NCBI GenBank assembly: GCA_964017125.1
Contig: OZ024908.1
Coordinates: 85,356,814 to 85,420,813, forward strand
Length of the DNA stretch: 64,000 nucleotides
Source: Flabesymbios commensalis
Taxonomy: Eukaryota; Annelida; Polychaeta; Terebellida; Flabelligeridae
Reading direction: 5' to 3'
Shown here: positions 12,840 through 23,769 of the stretch, piece by piece
How positions within the stretch are numbered: position 1 is the stretch's first letter
How the letters are laid out: each line of letters opens with the position of its first letter
Program-made: the position numbers and the translations under genes
Notes under the pieces: model-generated
What the model saw: only the letters and a program-made list of their open reading frames with translations
What the model was told of the DNA's origin: nothing
Database searches by the model: none

Positions 12840-13065
12840 TTAACTCTTACAACGCTGAATTATTTTCCTTTAAATCTTTGAGAGTAAAGGTTTTTTTTCA
12901 ATTTCAAATCATCACATATGTCTAAGCTAGCTCTTTCTGATTCATTTGAATACCTATGTTATGGTTATACGGATATCATAGATATTTTTACACTTACAGT
13001 GCGGGGATCGACTTTAGACGTCAGAATCTGACGTCTCAAGTCGATCCCCGCGCTGTAGGGGCTAA
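12840..13065 (+). mobile_element. Family A TTAA foldback MITE, copy A4
   Basis: TTAACTCTTACAACGCTGAA at 12,840. Landmarks CTAGCTCTTTCTGATTC and TTGAATACCTATGTTATGG follow, then CAGTGCGGGGATCGACTTTA, a GACGTC palindrome and its mirror TCGATCCCCGCGCTGTAGGG. A good reference copy for the family layout: plain half, then a 70-bp subterminal palindrome. Confidence 0.8.
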
Positions 13066-13130
13066 GGTAGAGTAGTGGCTATACGTCCTGGTAGTAAAAG
13101 ACACAGGCTCGGGATAGGGACATTAAAGCA

Positions 13131-13186
13131 CTGCTGGTTCAATGGTGGGCCAGTCTCGCAGACTGTGGCCCAGCATTGAAGCAGCA
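13131..13186. mobile_element. Small foldback of the GGCCAGCATT type
   Basis: CTGCTGGTTCAATGGTGGGCC pairs with GGCCCAGCATTGAAGCAG, with CAGTC / GACTG at the apex. The sequence resembles interiors of CCCAGCAAAC MITEs. Confidence 0.5.
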
Positions 13187-13639
13187 TCGGGTTGAATGTC
13201 TTGTTTTTTCGCGGGGAAGACTCAGGCTTGGGGGGGGGGGGGCGCTGACAGTGATAAAATGACTTGTGGAAACGTGATTGGAATAATACCTTCTACACAT
13301 GCGATATCCTTTGGCGGCACTGTCAGCGTGGGCTTTTGGCAAAATGTCCCCCGGGACAATAACCTATATTATTATAATGCCTTATTACAATTAAGGACCC
13401 ATACATAACTAATTCACCGATGTCATCAATAGTGATATTCATTCTAATTGAATGTTTTAGATAAAATATATAGTGGTAATAGTAAATCGCTGATTTACGT
13501 CACTTTTTGGCACTAATCATTTAAGTGACATTTAAATGTAATACAAACGGTACAGTCCTATGATGAGATGAATGATGTACAGTTGATGACGTGAAGATGG
13601 GTGATAAGGCATTGTGGGTTTTTGCGAGTGTTTGCTTTC
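13187..13639. other. Unique region
   Basis: Has a 12-G run near 13,231. ATTGAATGTTTTAGATAAA at about 13,445 is shared with repeat F. No gene. Confidence 0.35.
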
Positions 13640-13815
13640 ACTCGCCCAATAATAATATAAGGGGTTCTGGGGATGTTTGGGGGATTTACCCCCAGACATG
13701 CCCAGGTCTCCATAGACCCAGTTTTTTCCTACAAAACACGGCTCCTCTATCCTCGGGTCGGATAGTTCCTAGAGTAACAATAGCTGAGGGAAACTCCATT
13801 CATCCTACGTGATAC
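13640..13815 (+). repeat. Dispersed repeat G, copy 1
   Basis: CCCAGACATGCCCAGGTC, ACACGGCTCCTCTATCCTCG, AGAGTAACAATAGCTGAGGG and CTCCATTCATCCTACGTG occur in the same order, inverted, at 22,632-22,790. It is an interspersed element of unknown class, over 150 bp. Confidence 0.6.
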
Positions 13816-14139
13816 ACATAATGTCTAACATTTTTTTGTCGGTTGTTTCAAGGCTACCATAGCCAACATCAGTACTTGCACTGTGGTGACTCTGCACTGG
13901 CAGTACCTGCATTGATACAGGGGGCTGCATTAGCACTGCTGTTGAACGCAGGAATCAGGGTATGCCACTGGCAATCCGCCCGAAGTTTATGGTCAGACAC
14001 GTTGTGGCTGCATCTTCCCTTGGTATAGACTAGTGCTTCTGTATCATGCAGTAATAATTGCAACAGACAGAACAGATCCCAGTGACCCTCCCTGGATGGG
14101 GGTGTAAAGTACTACTACTAGCAATCATCCCAGAACCCT
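13816..14139. other. Unique region
   Basis: No supported feature; short open frames on both strands only. Confidence 0.35.
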
Positions 14140-14395
14140 ATAAACTATATGTATGCTCTTACGTTTCTTGGTATGCTCAGCTTGTTCATCAATGTAGGCC
14201 TATCTCATATAAATCACCCTATCTATTTCTAAACTACACATGTATGTGCTATTGTGTAAATAATACTGAATAATAAATTAATCGACATTCACATTAAATT
14301 AATGAGAACAAACTGAACAAATCAACATGTTATTCAGAGAGATAAACTGTGATTATAAGATAGGTCACATTCTTCACCAATGTGACCTAGATCTT
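14140..14395. repeat. Dispersed repeat F, copy 2
   Basis: Colinear with 11,390-11,615 (TTACGTTTCTTG, CTACACATGTA, AATCGACATTC, TTATTCAGAGAGATAAACTG). Ends in the hairpin AGGTCACATT / AATGTGACCT. Confidence 0.5.
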
Positions 14396-14441
14396 AGGAA
14401 TTTGATTGGTCCTGGTAGCGATCCCGACCAATTAGATTCCT
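14395..14441. other. Hairpin
   Basis: TAGGAATTTGATTGGTC pairs with GACCAATTAGATTCCTA with two mismatches around a 13-base loop. The boundary hairpin sits between repeat F and the module relative that follows. Confidence 0.5.
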
Positions 14442-14469
14442 AATGAAGCTCCAGCTCACATTTAATGTC

Positions 14470-14850
14470 AACGTCATAAGTGTTGTTTACATTCTTCACA
14501 CGTTCTGTAGAATCAGTGTGTCGTGCTGGAGCAGATGTGCTAGCGTGTTCTGTTCTGCAATCAAAAAGGCAGTATCTGCTTACTTGTAAAGTACGCAGAT
14601 ACTGCTTTTTAGCTTTGCACGGCAGTGTTGATCTCCACAACTTGTGTTAGTTTTGTCCACAGATAACTGTGGACTCTCGGTCGCAACACCTGCTCTGAAT
14701 CCGAATCAGCTCATCATTGGAGCTTTAGCAATTTATCCTAGCTCTACATGACCTCAGGAAATGTAGCCTTTGAAAAAACCTCTTCATCTCTTCATTGTAT
14801 CCCACGAGAGCAAACACTATATTAGGGATGAGCATGTGGGGGCTTTTATA
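14470..14850 (+). repeat. Diverged relative of the 4.5-kb module
   Basis: CACACGTTCTGTAGAATC, GTGTTAGTTTTGTCCACAG, ATAACTGTGGACTCTCGGTC and ATCTCTTCATTGTATC align in order with 52,018-52,240 and the corresponding parts of the other module copies. So the module is a dispersed repeat and not only a local duplication. Confidence 0.6.
14566..14618. other. Hairpin inside the module relative
   Basis: AAAAAGGCAGTATCTGC pairs with GCAGATACTGCTTTTT, with a loop near TTACTTGTAAAGTAC. A weaker counterpart (GCAGTAGCTGCTTACTTACC...ACTGCTGTTTG) lies at 43,730 in module copy 1. The strengthening of the stem here is unexplained. Confidence 0.5.
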
Positions 14851-15708
14851 CACACGATTCCGAAGACGCTGATGAAAGAAAACTGTGTCTAGTTTACATG
14901 ACTAGAGGATACACAAGCTTGTCTGGTAACATGACTTGGTTCAGACATATTCTGGGAATTTAGAACGTGCATTGCATTCAACGATTGGTTTGGGAATGAA
15001 TATCGAGTTAGTACCACGTCAATGCATACTTTATTACATATATGTGAGAGTTAATATTTTTGATGTGTCTCTTTTTTTCAAATATAATCTACATAATATA
15101 CTTATTTTACATAATGCTCAACTTTAGGACTCCACGTTTCCACATCATCTGAACTGGAAATGTAATTGTGTGAAGCTCGATAGCATTGACCTGTAGTGTT
15201 TTCACCTGGCAATCTAATACAATGAAGTATGGGGGGAATGGACTAATATAACATCGTTTCACCGAGTAGCCATGCAAAAGTGACACATTCACTTAGGACG
15301 ATTTTCTGGTTTAGCATCAGAACCAATAAGTACATCAACGAAAATGATTCATTAGCGTATAGAAATGCCAGACTGACCTGACTGTGTGCTATACATCGGA
15401 ACCAGTACATCCATCGGGAGCATGTGTATGGATCCACAAGTTTACCATATATGGACATTATTAAGAGGCGTAAGGAAATGGGAGACTGACCGTCAATGTG
15501 GGCCGGTTCTACACGTTTAGCAGTAGAACCAGTTTGTACTTACATAAGCAGCTTGTTATTTTAATTTCAACCCTTAGCACACTGATTTCGACCACAGTAA
15601 ACAGTCTGTGTTTTCATTAGCACCTATATGGTCAGTTGTTAAAAATAAAATATGCTTTCAATCTTGAAACACAGATATATATTGGGACTTAAATTTCACA
15701 AATAACAC
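14851..15708. other. Unique region
   Basis: AT-rich DNA with short open frames on both strands and no domain or repeat recognised. Confidence 0.35.
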
Positions 15709-15775
15709 AAATTTTCAGTCACTTGAAGTTGTGGATCGCGGTAGCGAGACACAACTTCAAGTGACTGAAAATTTT
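15709..15775. mobile_element. Family B palindrome core, isolated
   Basis: AAATTTTCAGTCACTTGAAG pairs with CTTCAAGTGACTGAAAATTT across a GTTGTGGATCGCGGTAGCG centre. Only the core of family B is present; TTAA ends are not visible. Confidence 0.6.
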
Positions 15776-15870
15776 ACATGTATCAGTCTGAATTTGAGCA
15801 TGGAAAGGGCAACTTATGTGTATCTCTTACACAAGGTATATGTTCTGTTCACATACATCATCATGTGAGA
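15776..15870. repeat. Dispersed repeat H, single unit
   Basis: ATCAGTCTGAATTTGAGCAT, CAACTTATGTGTATCTCTTA and GTATATGTTCTGTTCACATA match the two tandem units at 25,905-26,060. Confidence 0.55.
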
Positions 15871-16639
15871 ATTAAAGTGAGGTACTTATGTATTAATTTG
15901 TGACGTGAAAAACGAAAAGGGTAGCAGGCGCCAAAGTAAAAAACTTATACACGAAAAACACTAAAGCATGTAACTGAATAAAAAAACGTATATAGCACAG
16001 TTCATCTACAGTGTATTTATGTATTAGACTTTCAATAGGTACAATTATACACAAAATGTACATATAGAGGCAAATGGCGACAGGTGACCAGCACCTATGC
16101 GAGGCCACGGCCCTCAAGATAAAAAAACAAGCATTATAATACAATTAAAACTCCAAGAAGGCTTGTGTTAAAAAGGATAATAGTAAGTTAAGAAAATTAA
16201 AATAAGCAAAAAATGTGATTAATAAAATTTTCAATAGTTGCAAAAAAGCTTAGATAATTTTACAAATAATTGGTATTGCACAATATTATATTTTCATGGG
16301 AACATATTTTTAAATTAGCAACTCAAAATAAGAATGCGTACATTAATTCTAGATAGTTGAGACTAGAATATTAATATGTAAAAAGAAATGGTAACAAATG
16401 CATAAATTTATACCACGATATCACACGAACATATTTCCTATTACTAGTACTCACACACAGCTGACACCTGCAAGTAAATGTCGACGTACACACATTATTA
16501 ACATCAACCAGTTTGAATTAGACGAAACAAGTACACTCAAATCTTTAAATGATGTAACATTTTCTAAGCTATTACCATTTAACAATTTTAAAAAAAGGGA
16601 GGGCGGTAAAAAAACATTCAGGAAAAAAAACCATTCCAC
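15871..16639. other. Unique AT-rich region
   Basis: No gene recognised; the open frames are short and lysine/asparagine-rich as expected from base composition. Confidence 0.35.
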
Positions 16640-16790
16640 CTATTTTCGGAAAAGTTAATGAGGACGACCAAATAAAAAAAACATTGGACAAATTTCTGGG
16701 AAAGTTAATGAGGGCGACGAAATAAAAAAAAATTGACCTACTTTAAATAAAGTTAATGAGGGCGACGAAAAAAAAAAAAAAAAAAAACAT
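16640..16790. repeat. Three-copy tandem repeat of about 55 bp
   Basis: AAAGTTAATGAGGGCGACGA followed by an A-rich run recurs three times (16,652; 16,700; 16,750), the last run reaching about 20 As. Confidence 0.8.
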
Positions 16791-17039
16791 AGCTGGGAAA
16801 AAAGTTTTTTATTTTCTGAAATGAAATTGTTTTTTTTGTAATGTTTTTTTATCTACCACAATTAAATGTTTTTTTTCGAAAATCGGCACTGATGCACGAA
16901 TCCTATTTTACAAAACAGGCACGTATTGCTTGATACACCTTCCTGTGACAGCAAATATGTTGTATAGTTGTTAGCGAGATGTCCATATCACAATTAACAA
17001 CAAACTAAGAAAAAATATAGCTTTTGTTTTAAAATACCA

Positions 17040-17270
17040 TGTCCTTAAATATAAAGATAGTTATATTTACCTTGATGAATATTCATCCTCTGAAAAAAAG
17101 TGAAATGTTTAACATTATATTTCATACACTCATTAAACATCAGCATAATGCTCAGATTGAATCTGTTGACAACGCCAAGACACAAGCTACTGAGGTAGTG
17201 TGTCATTCATCTACGGTTATTTGCAAAATATAGATAGCTGATAGATATACTTAGTGATAATAACATGAAA
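17040..17270 (-). repeat. Copy of the exon-cluster intron segment; possible 19-nt microexon
   Basis: Aligns with 22,160-22,350 and 23,000-23,120. On the minus strand 17,089-17,071 is AGGATGAATATTCATCAAG, preceded by TTTTTTTCAG and followed by GTAAATA. At 22,229-22,211 an equally long block has the same acceptor and donor context. Homology also covers the flanking intron-like sequence, so the microexon reading is weak. Confidence 0.3.
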
Positions 17271-18866
17271 ATGAAACGGGAAGTTCGGTTGATTAGGTTT
17301 TGCACAAACACTGATCGAATTTCCGTACTCCAAAAATTCATATAGATAAAAAAAAACAGTACTACATACTCAATATCAATAGGATAGTTAAGACAAATAT
17401 TGTTTATACAGTTCATAGGTAAGGTGATAAGAAACAGACGATTGTCCAGTCACACTCTCAGCAGTGCCAGCATTTTGTCTGGTTTAGTGCAGCAGCCATA
17501 TATATGTATAATAGACAATGACACTCCGGATTTTCACAAACTTGCATTTTTTCATGCAGTTTGCAACCATATGTATTTTTTTGTTCCCCTTTTCATGGTA
17601 AAATTTTGGGGTTTGAAAATTTATATTTGGACAAAGGAGAGTGCTATCAGACGGGGTATTCAAAATATTGGAGACGAGTAAGCGCTTTCTTTGGGAAGGG
17701 TTCTCGGCGCAAAAATATCAATTTATACTAAGGCACTTACGGCTCACTAACAGTCTATAATAAGACATACAGCTCAATTATTTAGCATAATTACCCCATC
17801 CAGGGAACACTACATTGTTTTATATTTATTATTAAGGACAGCCTGTGTATAGTAGGCATTTAGAGTGGTAGGCATATATATCTGCCTACTCGTATGGGGA
17901 CTGTAGGCCCTAGTTTGTGCAGACAAATGAAACCACTTGGTTACCCATCCTCACATTCCGGAGGTAGACTCTATAGTCATTCCCATATTTGCTGATAAAC
18001 AGCTCTATTAACGTAATAATGTGATCAAATATGAATCGAATGAGAGTCCGGACTGTACATTTAACCCGACGAAAAACTGGTAGCTTTTCTGTAATTATTT
18101 GCCCAAACTAAAATCTTTGTCTGGTTGAACCCCCCCCCCCCCACCCCATTGCGGCAATGTGCACAGGTGTAGGCCCTATTGAAGCAAAAAAGGTTTACTG
18201 AAAAAGACATGATAAGACCGGATAAGTTTAGCGATGTTTGCAATTAACATCGCCACCGGTGTGAGATGCTGGGAATTGACCAACCACAAACAAGAAAATA
18301 CTTGAAATTGACAGATGATTTGAGAGTTGACTGGCGGCTATACTCGACGCGCCAAACCGTATACAGTGGCGATTATTGGGGGCAAACTCTTATATCAGCA
18401 GTGTCAACGACGACGCTGTGGAGGGAGTGAAGCGGTTTTCAGACGAGTAGGAAAGGCTTAGTACATTTATCAGTGGCGGATCCACGTTCTGAATGAAGAA
18501 GGGCACCGGGGTTTAGCTGCTATATCCCTGTCAATTTAGTGGCATTTCAAATGTTTAAATATCAGTCTACAATGAATGGTTATAAGTTTGCAAGCTCAGC
18601 TCACTATGAAAGATTATAAGTATTACTACCTTACACTGGTATTCATGCTTAAGACCCTACACTGTGTTTTTAGCGTGGAGCATCGATAAATTCTTTGAAT
18701 GTCGACTCATTGTCATTTGAACTGGACAGTTCGAATACGTGAAAAAACATAAAAATCAATTTAAATACTGAGCTCTATTGCCCTGCTTGAAAAACTAATG
18801 ACCCTCCTACTATTCTACGTTCCCTACTCCGTCATAAATTAGGAACGGCCCCCAATTGTATAGCCA
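17271..18866. other. Unique region
   Basis: No gene, RNA or family-level repeat recognised. A C-run (18,128-18,142) is the only conspicuous feature. A roughly 90-codon plus-strand open frame at 17,400-17,681 has no recognisable domain. Confidence 0.35.
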
Positions 18867-18974
18867 CCCAGCAAACACGGCACGTTAACCGAATGCTGGG
18901 CTAATGTTGGCTCAGTGTCGTAGGCGGTGGGCCAACATTATCCCAGCATTGGTTCAATGTCTCGTCTTTGCTGG
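18867..18974. mobile_element. CCCAGCAAAC-type MITE
   Basis: CCCAGCAAACACGGCACGTT at the left; ATGTCTCGTCTTTGCTGG at the right. The interior GCTGGGCTAATGTTGG / CCAACATTATCCCAGC folds back around GTCGTAGGCGG. An AC may be duplicated at the ends. Confidence 0.7.
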
Positions 18975-19684
18975 ACAAGTTCATAGTTTGTGCAAGAAAG
19001 GAGAATAAGCTAAATATGACAACATAACTATTATCAGGCTTAGCTAATAGCAAGTACATATTATAAAACGTATAAATTAAATACTAATAAACAAATGACA
19101 TGTAAATGGAATCGTGAGGTAGGGTACCAAAACTAGTTTTACTAGTCTGAGAAAATTATTCAACATTCTAATTTAAATTGCATATGTGGAGGTTGATAAG
19201 ATATAGAATTGCTCCACGCACACCTTGTTAGATATAAATTGAAAAAGTTGGCATTTTTCATCGATATTGTTACATTTTTCTGCAAAAGGTGCAATTCCCC
19301 GAGACGCGTTACACTTCTCCAATAGGCATGTTTTGTATACGTCGTGTGGTTATCATCTGCAGCTTATATTTCATATGCAGGATACGTTTTTTTTATATGA
19401 AAAGTCATTTATTAAAAAAAGCAATGAAAAACATAAAATTGGATGATTCTAGCTTAACACTTTGGTGTCGAAAAACTATAACATTTGAAAATTTAGTCCA
19501 TAATATGTATAAAACAGCAAAATCTCTGATACATGTCCTTGCCTTGTTGAGGTAAGACAAGGCGAAAACTTGTTTCCCTTAATGTTTTCTATGTACCTTG
19601 GTGATCTACAATTTTTTTGAAAGATGCACACAAAGGATTGGCTGTTGTGAATAAAATGACCAAAAACAGTCTAGATTAATCTTT
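18975..19684. other. Unique region upstream of the LINE relic
   Basis: An 88-codon plus-strand frame at 19,289-19,555 was examined and not recognised. It may include more decayed LINE sequence but nothing alignable by eye. Confidence 0.35.
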
Positions 19685-20930
19685 GTTGAAATACCTTAAA
19701 CTTTATGTACCACTTTACTGAAACAGCAGAAGATTTACAGAAATCAATCACTCTAATGAAAAACTATTGTGATCTTTGGAAACTAAACACCAACGTATCC
19801 AAAACCAAGATAACTATTTTCTCAAGAGGACAAATATGAAATATCCCCAAATTCCAATTTGGTGAAACATAATTAGAAGTAGCTGACCAATATATCTAGG
19901 CCTTATTTTCAATTTCAACGGTGCATTTACTAAAGCCAAAAATCTCTTGTCTGACTAAGATACCGGAGCTATGCTTGCACTTCTACGCAGAGGCACACAA
20001 TTACAATTACCAGTAGATATTATGATTCACCTATTCGACACACTTGTAAAACCCATCCTTTTGTATGGCAGTGAAATCTGGGCCCATGAAGAAACAGAAA
20101 TTTTCGAAAAACACCAATTAAGATTTTGTAAATATTTTTTATTAGTAAAATTCAAATATGGTATATGATGAGCTAGGTGAATAACCATTGCTTCTATCCG
20201 CCCAAACAAGAATGGCTATGTTCTGGGCCAACATTTGCCAAGACACTGAGACACCTAAGAAATTGTTGTAGAAATTGTTATATAAATTGAACGAAATAAA
20301 TGTGTATAAATCGACTTGGCTCAATGGTGTTAAAACGATTCTGGAAGATTGTGGTTTTCCTGGTATTTGGGGAAGTCAAGTCATCCCTTGTAGTAAGGAA
20401 TGCTTCAAACAACAAATTAAACAAAGAGTGCAAGATCTGTGTAGACAAAAAATGGGCAGCAGAAATCAATCAAAGTACCAAATGTTTGAACATAGAATGT
20501 TTAAATCAAACTTCAAAATTGAACACTATTTGACAACGTTAACCTACAATAACAGACGATTACTTGTGAGATTCCGTTGCAGGACCACAACCTTCCAGTT
20601 GAAATAGGTTGTCATAGAGGTATACCCATAGAGCAAAGCTAGTGTGACTGGTGTGAGAATGAAATGGGAGACCGAGTTTCATTTCATTATGAAATTTTCA
20701 ACTTTTAAAACTTCTCGGAACCAGCTAATTAAAATACATCATACGATTCGGTCATCAGCTTTTACATTTGATAAATAAATGAATAGTCCGAACATGGTAG
20801 AATTGAAAAACTTATGTATTTATATATCAGTATTGTACAAAAATCAATGCATGTATATAATAACACTGCATAATATTGTCATTAAGCCCACACATCTACT
20901 ATGAATAAACTATTGTCTATTGTCTATTGT
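19685..20930 (+). pseudogene. Decayed LINE (non-LTR retrotransposon) 3' half
   Basis: This is the C-terminal part of a LINE reverse transcriptase and the 3' tail. Recognisable in different frames are AEDLQKSITLMKNYCDLWKL and NVSKTKITIFSRG (about 19,732-19,840), ALLRRGTQLQLPVD and LFDTLVKPILLYGSEIW (19,975-20,085), a downstream block with WLNGVKTILEDCGFPGIW (20,317-20,370), and CDWCENEMGD (about 20,640-20,670), matching the Cys-containing end of many LINE ORF2s. Stops and frame changes are frequent (for instance TGA after FSRGQI near 19,838), and the FADD catalytic region is lost. The 3' end is a CTATTG(T)n-like tail at 20,905-20,930. Clade not assigned; Jockey/CR1-like by general look. Confidence 0.85.
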
Positions 20931-21090
20931 TACACTATGTTATTGTTACTTTTGAATGTCAATTGTTATTTCATTTGGTTGCACATCAGTTTATAATTTT
21001 AAAGGGATCAGAAATTTTTCTAACTTCGACGCTGCTGCACATTGAAGTCAGCCATACTGTAGTTAAAATATTTCTGTCATGGCAAACTCA
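20931..21090. other. Short unique spacer
   Basis: Lies between the LINE tail and the first candidate exon; on the minus strand it would be the start of the intron after that exon. Confidence 0.35.
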
Positions 21091-21317
21091 CTTGAAGTAT
21101 AAGAAGGCGGGGGATCACAAGCTATTGATATGTTTGACTGTAACACAGCCGTGTCTCCTCCATGTTGCATCGTGGACATGTTTCCTCTAGGTTGCACCAC
21201 AGATATGTTTTCTCTAGGTGGCGCTCTTGGGTGTGTCTGGTTTCTATTTAGAGGCTCCATCGCTTTCCTAGCTGGTGGCTGCGTTGGTGTTCAGTTAACA
21301 TATTTCACACCACTCAT
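21091..21317 (-). pseudogene. Candidate first exon, paralogue 1 (proline-tyrosine tail)
   Basis: On the minus strand this aligns with the exon at 23,770-24,007. It starts MSGVKYVN where the other has MSSAKCVN, but a TGA follows at codon 9, so the upstream start is unusable and only the Met at 21,260 opens a frame. The encoded tail VVQPRGNMST...SIACDPPPSYTS carries a PPSY motif. A GTGAGT splice donor follows at 21,090-21,085 in phase 1, the same position and phase as in the other copies. Family not recognised. The sequence suits a cytosolic tail of a small membrane protein, but that is inference; no membrane segment is visible in the exon. Probably a decayed or alternatively started copy. Confidence 0.4.
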
Positions 21318-22159
21318 TTATTCACTCATATTGGTAAACAAGATAAACATTACGTGTGCTACACAAACTTATCGAATTAACATTTTTTACTCAAAATAAA
21401 TATCTTTGAGCAAATTGTCCTTTCCAAATTCACAAATTCGCTGTCCATCTTTGTTGGACAGAAAATTAAGGAGCATATTTGCCTCAAATAATGTTTCAGT
21501 TCATTTTCATATAGGTTGATATATGCTATCACATACAATAAATTTTCAAATAAGAAGAAGAAAATGGTTCGTTCAACAATAACACTGTCATACAATACAA
21601 ATAATTAATATGATTAAGAAAGGGGTTTGATACTTCGATCATTACATATTACTGAATACAAGTATGGTATGAGAGGAATAAGAATTGCTTATTATCGGGC
21701 TCCGAGTTATCTATAAAATAGAAGACATTTGTTTTCTTCGATAATCAATGCTCAGACATGAATGATGTCTCTTATGATATTATATGTGAATGATATTGTT
21801 CTAATGTCATTTGTTTTATTCTCGACATTGTACTCCGATAATACCAGCTTATCATGTTCCCTAAAAAACATTGCCACATAATGGCTGGCGGGCATTTTCT
21901 CGCTTGCTTTGATAAGGACACTTCTTGAATATCGTTTTGAATTGTCGCACCTATGAGTTAGGCACATAGAGGTTTTTTTAAATTGAAAATTGAATTATTT
22001 TTAATTGAAAATTGCATTTAAACATTTATAACTAATATTATGAAACTGACAAAAATATCAGAGGGGTTGAAATGTGACAAATTATCTGTAGACATTGATA
22101 CAAAATACCGATATATTGTATTCTAAAGATTTGTCTATCAGAAATAACAACACAAAGAT
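21318..22159. other. Intergenic or intronic sequence
   Basis: AT-rich and without a supported feature; a 71-codon minus-strand frame at 21,752-21,967 was not recognised. Confidence 0.35.
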
Positions 22160-22350
22160 ACATATTATTTTTAATAATATCATGTTCCTTATAAATATAT
22201 GTATAGTTACCTTGATGGAAAATCCTCCCCTGAAATTGTTTTAAACATTAATCATATGTCATACAATGATTGAACATCAGCATTTGTGCAGATTGATTAT
22301 CAGATTATGTTGATCACATCAAACCACCAGCTGTTGATGTAGGTTTATTT
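22160..22350 (-). repeat. Exon-cluster intron segment with possible 19-nt microexon
   Basis: Minus strand 22,229-22,211 reads GGGAGGATTTTCCATCAAG between AATTTCAG and GTAACTAT. Flanks match 17,040-17,270 and 23,000-23,120 (landmarks ACATCAACAGCT and TTGATGTGATCAACA on the minus strand). Confidence 0.35.
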
Positions 22351-22631
22351 GCAAAAAAATAAGGCATACCTGGTATATAGTGATAAAACTTGAAAAAAAA
22401 TTCAAAAAAATGTTATCAGGCAATTTGGCTGACTATATGCTACAGATGAGAGAGGGTGCGAAGTTTTTGATAGCTTGTTCCAGATATTTGGAGTGAGAAA
22501 TAAAAACAATCTGTTTGTTGTAGAATGAGTTTTGGGTTTGGACATATGTTTTTGTTTAGAATTTGTGTACATTTCCGTGGCGCATACATCCTAAAGATAT
22601 ATTGGCAAAAGCCTATTTTTTCATTCATTCT
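22351..22631. other. Unique region
   Basis: A 62-codon minus-strand frame (22,440-22,628) was examined. It has a faint LINE C-terminal look but nothing diagnostic. Confidence 0.3.
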
Positions 22632-22790
22632 CCCACGTAGGATGAATGGATTTACCCTCGGATATTATTACTCTAGAGACTATTCGACTCGAGGATAGCA
22701 GATCCGTGTTTTGAACCGAGAAACTGATTCTCTGGACGACAGGGCATGTCTGGGGTAAATACCCTAGACATGTCTAGAACCCATTATCGG
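22632..22790 (-). repeat. Dispersed repeat G, copy 2 (inverted)
   Basis: CACGTAGGATGAATGGA, GAGGATAGCAGATCCGTGTT and GGGCATGTCTGGGGTAAAT are the reverse complement, in order, of 13,640-13,815. Confidence 0.6.
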
Positions 22791-22799
22791 CTGTGTTAT

Positions 22800-23120
22800 T
22801 ACCATGTCTTTTTTTAATGTGATGGCTCTTATACGATTACCAGATTTCTCCAGCTGGAAATGGTCTAGTTTTAATAGGCACACGAAATATAAGTCTCATG
22901 TATCTCATGATAATCATACTTTGAGAATAAGGAGGTGGTTGATCACAGGTCATGAACGTGTCTCCTCGAAGCTGTGGTATTGACATGTCACCTCCAGGAA
23001 AATCCTCCGTGAAAAAAGTAAAGATTCAGCATTATGTGTCATACAATCTTTGAACATCAGCATTTTGTGCAGAAGGATTGTGTTGATCACATCAAGCCAC
23101 AAGCTGTTGATGTAGCTTAT
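22800..23120. repeat. Tandem segment of the exon cluster, copy 1
   Basis: AAATGG(T/C)CTAGTTTTAATAGG and ATATAAGTCT...TCATGATAATC followed by TTTGAGAATAAGGAGG are shared with 23,640-23,790. The two blocks are about 850 bp apart and represent a local duplication. Confidence 0.65.
22920..23007 (-). pseudogene. Candidate exon, paralogue 2 (partial)
   Basis: The minus strand encodes PGGDMSIPQLRGDTFMTCDQ followed by PPPYSQ, then GTATGATT as a phase-1 donor at 22,919. It matches the C-terminal half of the exon at 23,770-24,007. Upstream it is fused to GGAGGATTTTCC, the first 12 nt of the putative microexon, and the acceptor is CAC instead of CAG. No start codon, so it is either an internal exon or a rearranged relic. 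Confidence 0.35.
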
Positions 23121-23769
23121 AACTTTAAGGTATGTTATCGCGTAAAATGTTTGGATTCAATAATACACCTTAAGTTATAGTGAGACCTATTTTAATGTTG
23201 GGAGCTAGATGGATTGTGAAGAGCATTAAATTTACAAAGTTTTACACCTGAAAAATAAATAAACATGAATAATAATTTGAATACATGCTATTCAAAAATT
23301 TCGAAAATTAGTTTTATCTGATAGTCTAGCTGACTGTATTTTGGATGACTAATTTTTCATTTTGTATTTTATTCCTGTTATTTTTTAAATATATACTCTA
23401 ATACAGCAGCATTCACCATAAAATTGAAAAAGATTTTTTCTAGTATATTCTAGATCAACACCACTTAGAATAAATAAATCTGTCCTGCGCATAGTCCTGT
23501 AACCCATAAATAAGATTGGTAAAAGGTGGACGATAATAGGTCATTTTAACGATTATAAAAAAAATCAGTCAGTTGTAAATGTATAGGTTTAATGTAGGTT
23601 TATTTGCAAATACCATACATGACGTATTTGTGGTATTGATATGTGATATCGATATGTTATTTTTTAATGTACTGGTTCTACTACGATCACTAGATTTCGC
23701 CAGATGGAAATGGCCTAGTTTTAATAGGCACACAAAATATAAGTCTTATTTATCACATGATAATCTTAC
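23121..23769. other. Intron-like sequence of the exon cluster
   Basis: AT-rich; its right part (23,640-23,769) duplicates 22,800-22,920. No further exon could be identified. Confidence 0.35.
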
